64,000 nt of DNA from Pedobacter paludis (lineage in GTDB: Bacteria; Bacteroidota; Bacteroidia; Sphingobacteriales; Sphingobacteriaceae), in assembly GCF_003173575.1 (NCBI RefSeq), contig NZ_QGNY01000005.1, positions 124,001 to 188,000 on the forward strand, in the 5' to 3' direction. Made by a program: the position numbers and the translations under genes. The notes beneath the pieces were generated by a model. The model was given only the letters and a program-made list of their open reading frames with translations, had not been told where the DNA came from and did no database searches. Shown one piece after another: positions 62,604 through 64,000 of this stretch. Position 1 is the stretch's first letter. Each line of letters starts with the position of its first letter.

Positions 62604-63467
62604 ATGATACTTGTTGCAGATAGTGGTTCATCCAAAACCGATTGGATGGGTTATTTTAATGGTGAAACCATTAAGTTTAATACTCCTGGAATAAACCCTT
62701 ATTTTTTAAGTGAGCAGGACATTTCCAAACTGATTTCGAAAAATGAAACGGTTATGCAATATGCCCAAGATGTGAAAGAAATTTACTTTTTTGGGGCAGG
62801 ATGTTCGTCGCCAGACAAGCATGAAGTGGTATCAAATGGATTGTCAGAAGTTTTCAGCAATGCATTTATTTCTGTTGATCATGATCTTTTAGGATCTGTT
62901 TATGCAACCTGTGGCGATGCTGAAGGTTTGAATTGCATTTTAGGTACGGGATCGAATATTTGCTATTTCGATGGAGAAAAAATTCACGATGGCCACCATG
63001 GCTTAGGCTATGTTTTAGGCGATGAAGGCTCGGGAACATTTTTCGGAAAAAAAGTTCTGCTCAGTTATCTCTATAAAAAAATGCCTTCCGATTTATTGGC
63101 AGAATTTAAGAAAGCTTTTCCTACAGAAAAAGAGCAGATTATTACCAATGTTTATCAAAGACCCTTTCCAAATATCTATCTGGCAGGTTTTAGCCGTTTC
63201 ATGGCAAACCATAAAAATCATCCTTTTATCCAGGATATATTAAGAACCGGTTTTCAAGAATTTGTAGATACAAATGTTAAGGATTATCCAAGGCATAAAA
63301 AAGTTCCTTGCCATTTTGTAGGCTCTATTGCTTATTATTATCAGGACGAACTGAAACAGGTTTTGGCAGAAAACGGAATAGAAACCGGTAAGATTCTGCA
63401 AAAACCCATCGAAGAACTTTTCAACTTTATTCTACAAAAAGAAGGTGTTGTAAAGCAGGCAATTTAA
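62604..63467 (+). CDS. BadF/BadG-type ATPase, probable N-acetylglucosamine kinase
   Basis: The 287-residue protein belongs to the ASKHA fold: ADSGSSKTDWMG is the phosphate-1 motif at the N-terminus, CILGTGSNICYFDG the phosphate-2 motif, and GLGYVLGDEGSGTFFGKK a family signature. Close relatives in Bacteroidota are called N-acetylglucosamine kinases. It phosphorylates an amino sugar, perhaps from cell-wall recycling. It lies 17 nt after the TolC gene and may be in the same transcript. Confidence 0.85.
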   Translation: MILVADSGSSKTDWMGYFNGETIKFNTPGINPYFLSEQDISKLISKNETVMQYAQDVKEIYFFGAGCSSPDKHEVVSNGLSEVFSNAFISVDHDLLGSVYATCGDAEGLNCILGTGSNICYFDGEKIHDGHHGLGYVLGDEGSGTFFGKKVLLSYLYKKMPSDLLAEFKKAFPTEKEQIITNVYQRPFPNIYLAGFSRFMANHKNHPFIQDILRTGFQEFVDTNVKDYPRHKKVPCHFVGSIAYYYQDELKQVLAENGIETGKILQKPIEELFNFILQKEGVVKQAI

Positions 63468-63584
63468 GCCAAGTAACCTTTTTACGGTAAATATAAATTT
63501 ATTGTTAAAATATTCTTAAGATTGTAAACATAACAACCCGCAATAGTGTTATAACTAACAACACAGAAAAATTGCACAGAATAT

Positions 63585-63974
63585 ATGAAGAGAATACTGG
63601 TAGTTGATGACGATATTGAGGTTTTAGAAACCATACAATTAATCTTAGAAATAGGTGGCTTTAAAGTATCGGCACTTAGTGATGGTGAAGAAGTTTTTAA
63701 CCGAATTGAAACTTTTAAACCGGATTTATTATTATTGGATATTTCTCTTGGCCATATAGATGGCCGTGTTTTGTGTGAGCAACTTAAATCGATAGAAAGC
63801 ACATCTCAAATTCCAATTTTATTGATCTCTGGTTTATATGATCCGAAAGATTTTACAACATTAAATTATGGTCAGGATGATTTTCTTTCAAAACCTTTCC
63901 AAATGGATGTGCTGTTAAAAAAAATAAGTAAAATTCTTTCCTTAGAACAGGATGAAACCTATTTGATGAATTAA
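63585..63974 (+). CDS. Single-domain response regulator
   Basis: The 129-residue protein is one receiver domain: the acidic pocket is VVDDDIEV, the phosphoacceptor is Asp52 (LLLLDISLGHIDG), and SKPF carries the conserved Lys. No output domain follows the receiver, so it is CheY- or Spo0F-like and would pass a phosphate or bind a partner. Its kinase is unknown. The gene is preceded by a short AT-rich intergenic gap and its stop lies 26 nt before the window end. Confidence 0.9.
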   Translation: MKRILVVDDDIEVLETIQLILEIGGFKVSALSDGEEVFNRIETFKPDLLLLDISLGHIDGRVLCEQLKSIESTSQIPILLISGLYDPKDFTTLNYGQDDFLSKPFQMDVLLKKISKILSLEQDETYLMN

Positions 63975-64000
63975 TTGAGAGATTTAATTCGAGATATTAA

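Overview
The window looks like chromosomal DNA from a member of the Bacteroidota, most likely family Sphingobacteriaceae (Pedobacter-like). The support is an AT-rich composition, TonB-dependent receptors with carboxypeptidase-regulatory-like N-termini, relaxed-lipobox lipoproteins, a DksA/TraR protein with a single cysteine, promoters of the TTG...TAnnTTTG type, and the family content overall. No phage, transposase, plasmid or CRISPR genes were found. The interest lies in small repeat-based elements set among ordinary housekeeping genes.

Layout. 1-13.3 kb (minus strand): a cut-off TonB-dependent receptor, a secreted GH5 glycosidase with a CBM6-like module, an SGNH hydrolase, a 1448-residue hybrid sensor kinase (GAF, five PAS, HisKA, HATPase, two REC, Hpt), a small lipoprotein, an outer-membrane beta-barrel protein, and a PadR-PspC pair whose promoter overlaps a palindrome. 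13.7-22.3 kb: an amino-acid permease, a 54-residue membrane peptide, an oxidoreductase/methyltransferase/UbiA-like trio, a cupin, an MMPL-type exporter, recO and two identical tRNA-Val genes. 22.4-22.9 kb: four tandem ~117-bp hairpin-forming units. 23-34 kb: ileS (with a repeat-derived in-frame insertion), a TraR/DksA protein, lspA, a DUF2809 protein, sucA-sucB and a DASH cryptochrome. 34.4-38.5 kb: a MuiA-like protein carrying a SusC-plug-like motif, a TIGR01777 epimerase and a photolyase.

38.5-47 kb (minus strand) is a fatty-acid beta-oxidation operon: marR, fadN-type HAD/ECH fusion, thiolase (fadA), acyl-CoA dehydrogenase (fadE), then two FKBP lipoproteins. Its intergenic spaces are occupied by two paralogous four-helix-bundle (S23/IVP-like) genes, each bounded by inverted arrays of 7-bp repeats. 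Two further heptamer arrays without a gene lie nearby. I regard these gene-plus-inverted-heptamer units as the best candidate here for a poorly described system. A long-chain acyl-CoA ligase at 52-53.8 kb would feed the same pathway.

47-48.9 kb is a 1.7-kb segment bounded by 53-bp direct repeats that are both terminators. It holds a secreted hypothetical protein and a lipoprotein gene broken by one missing base in a C-run. Then come an OmpA-family protein, gamma-glutamyltranspeptidase, the acyl-CoA ligase, a small barrel protein, an M61 peptidase, an RND efflux operon (adaptor, pump, TolC), an N-acetylglucosamine-kinase-like ATPase and a single-domain response regulator.

All family assignments rest on reading motifs by eye; no database search was run.
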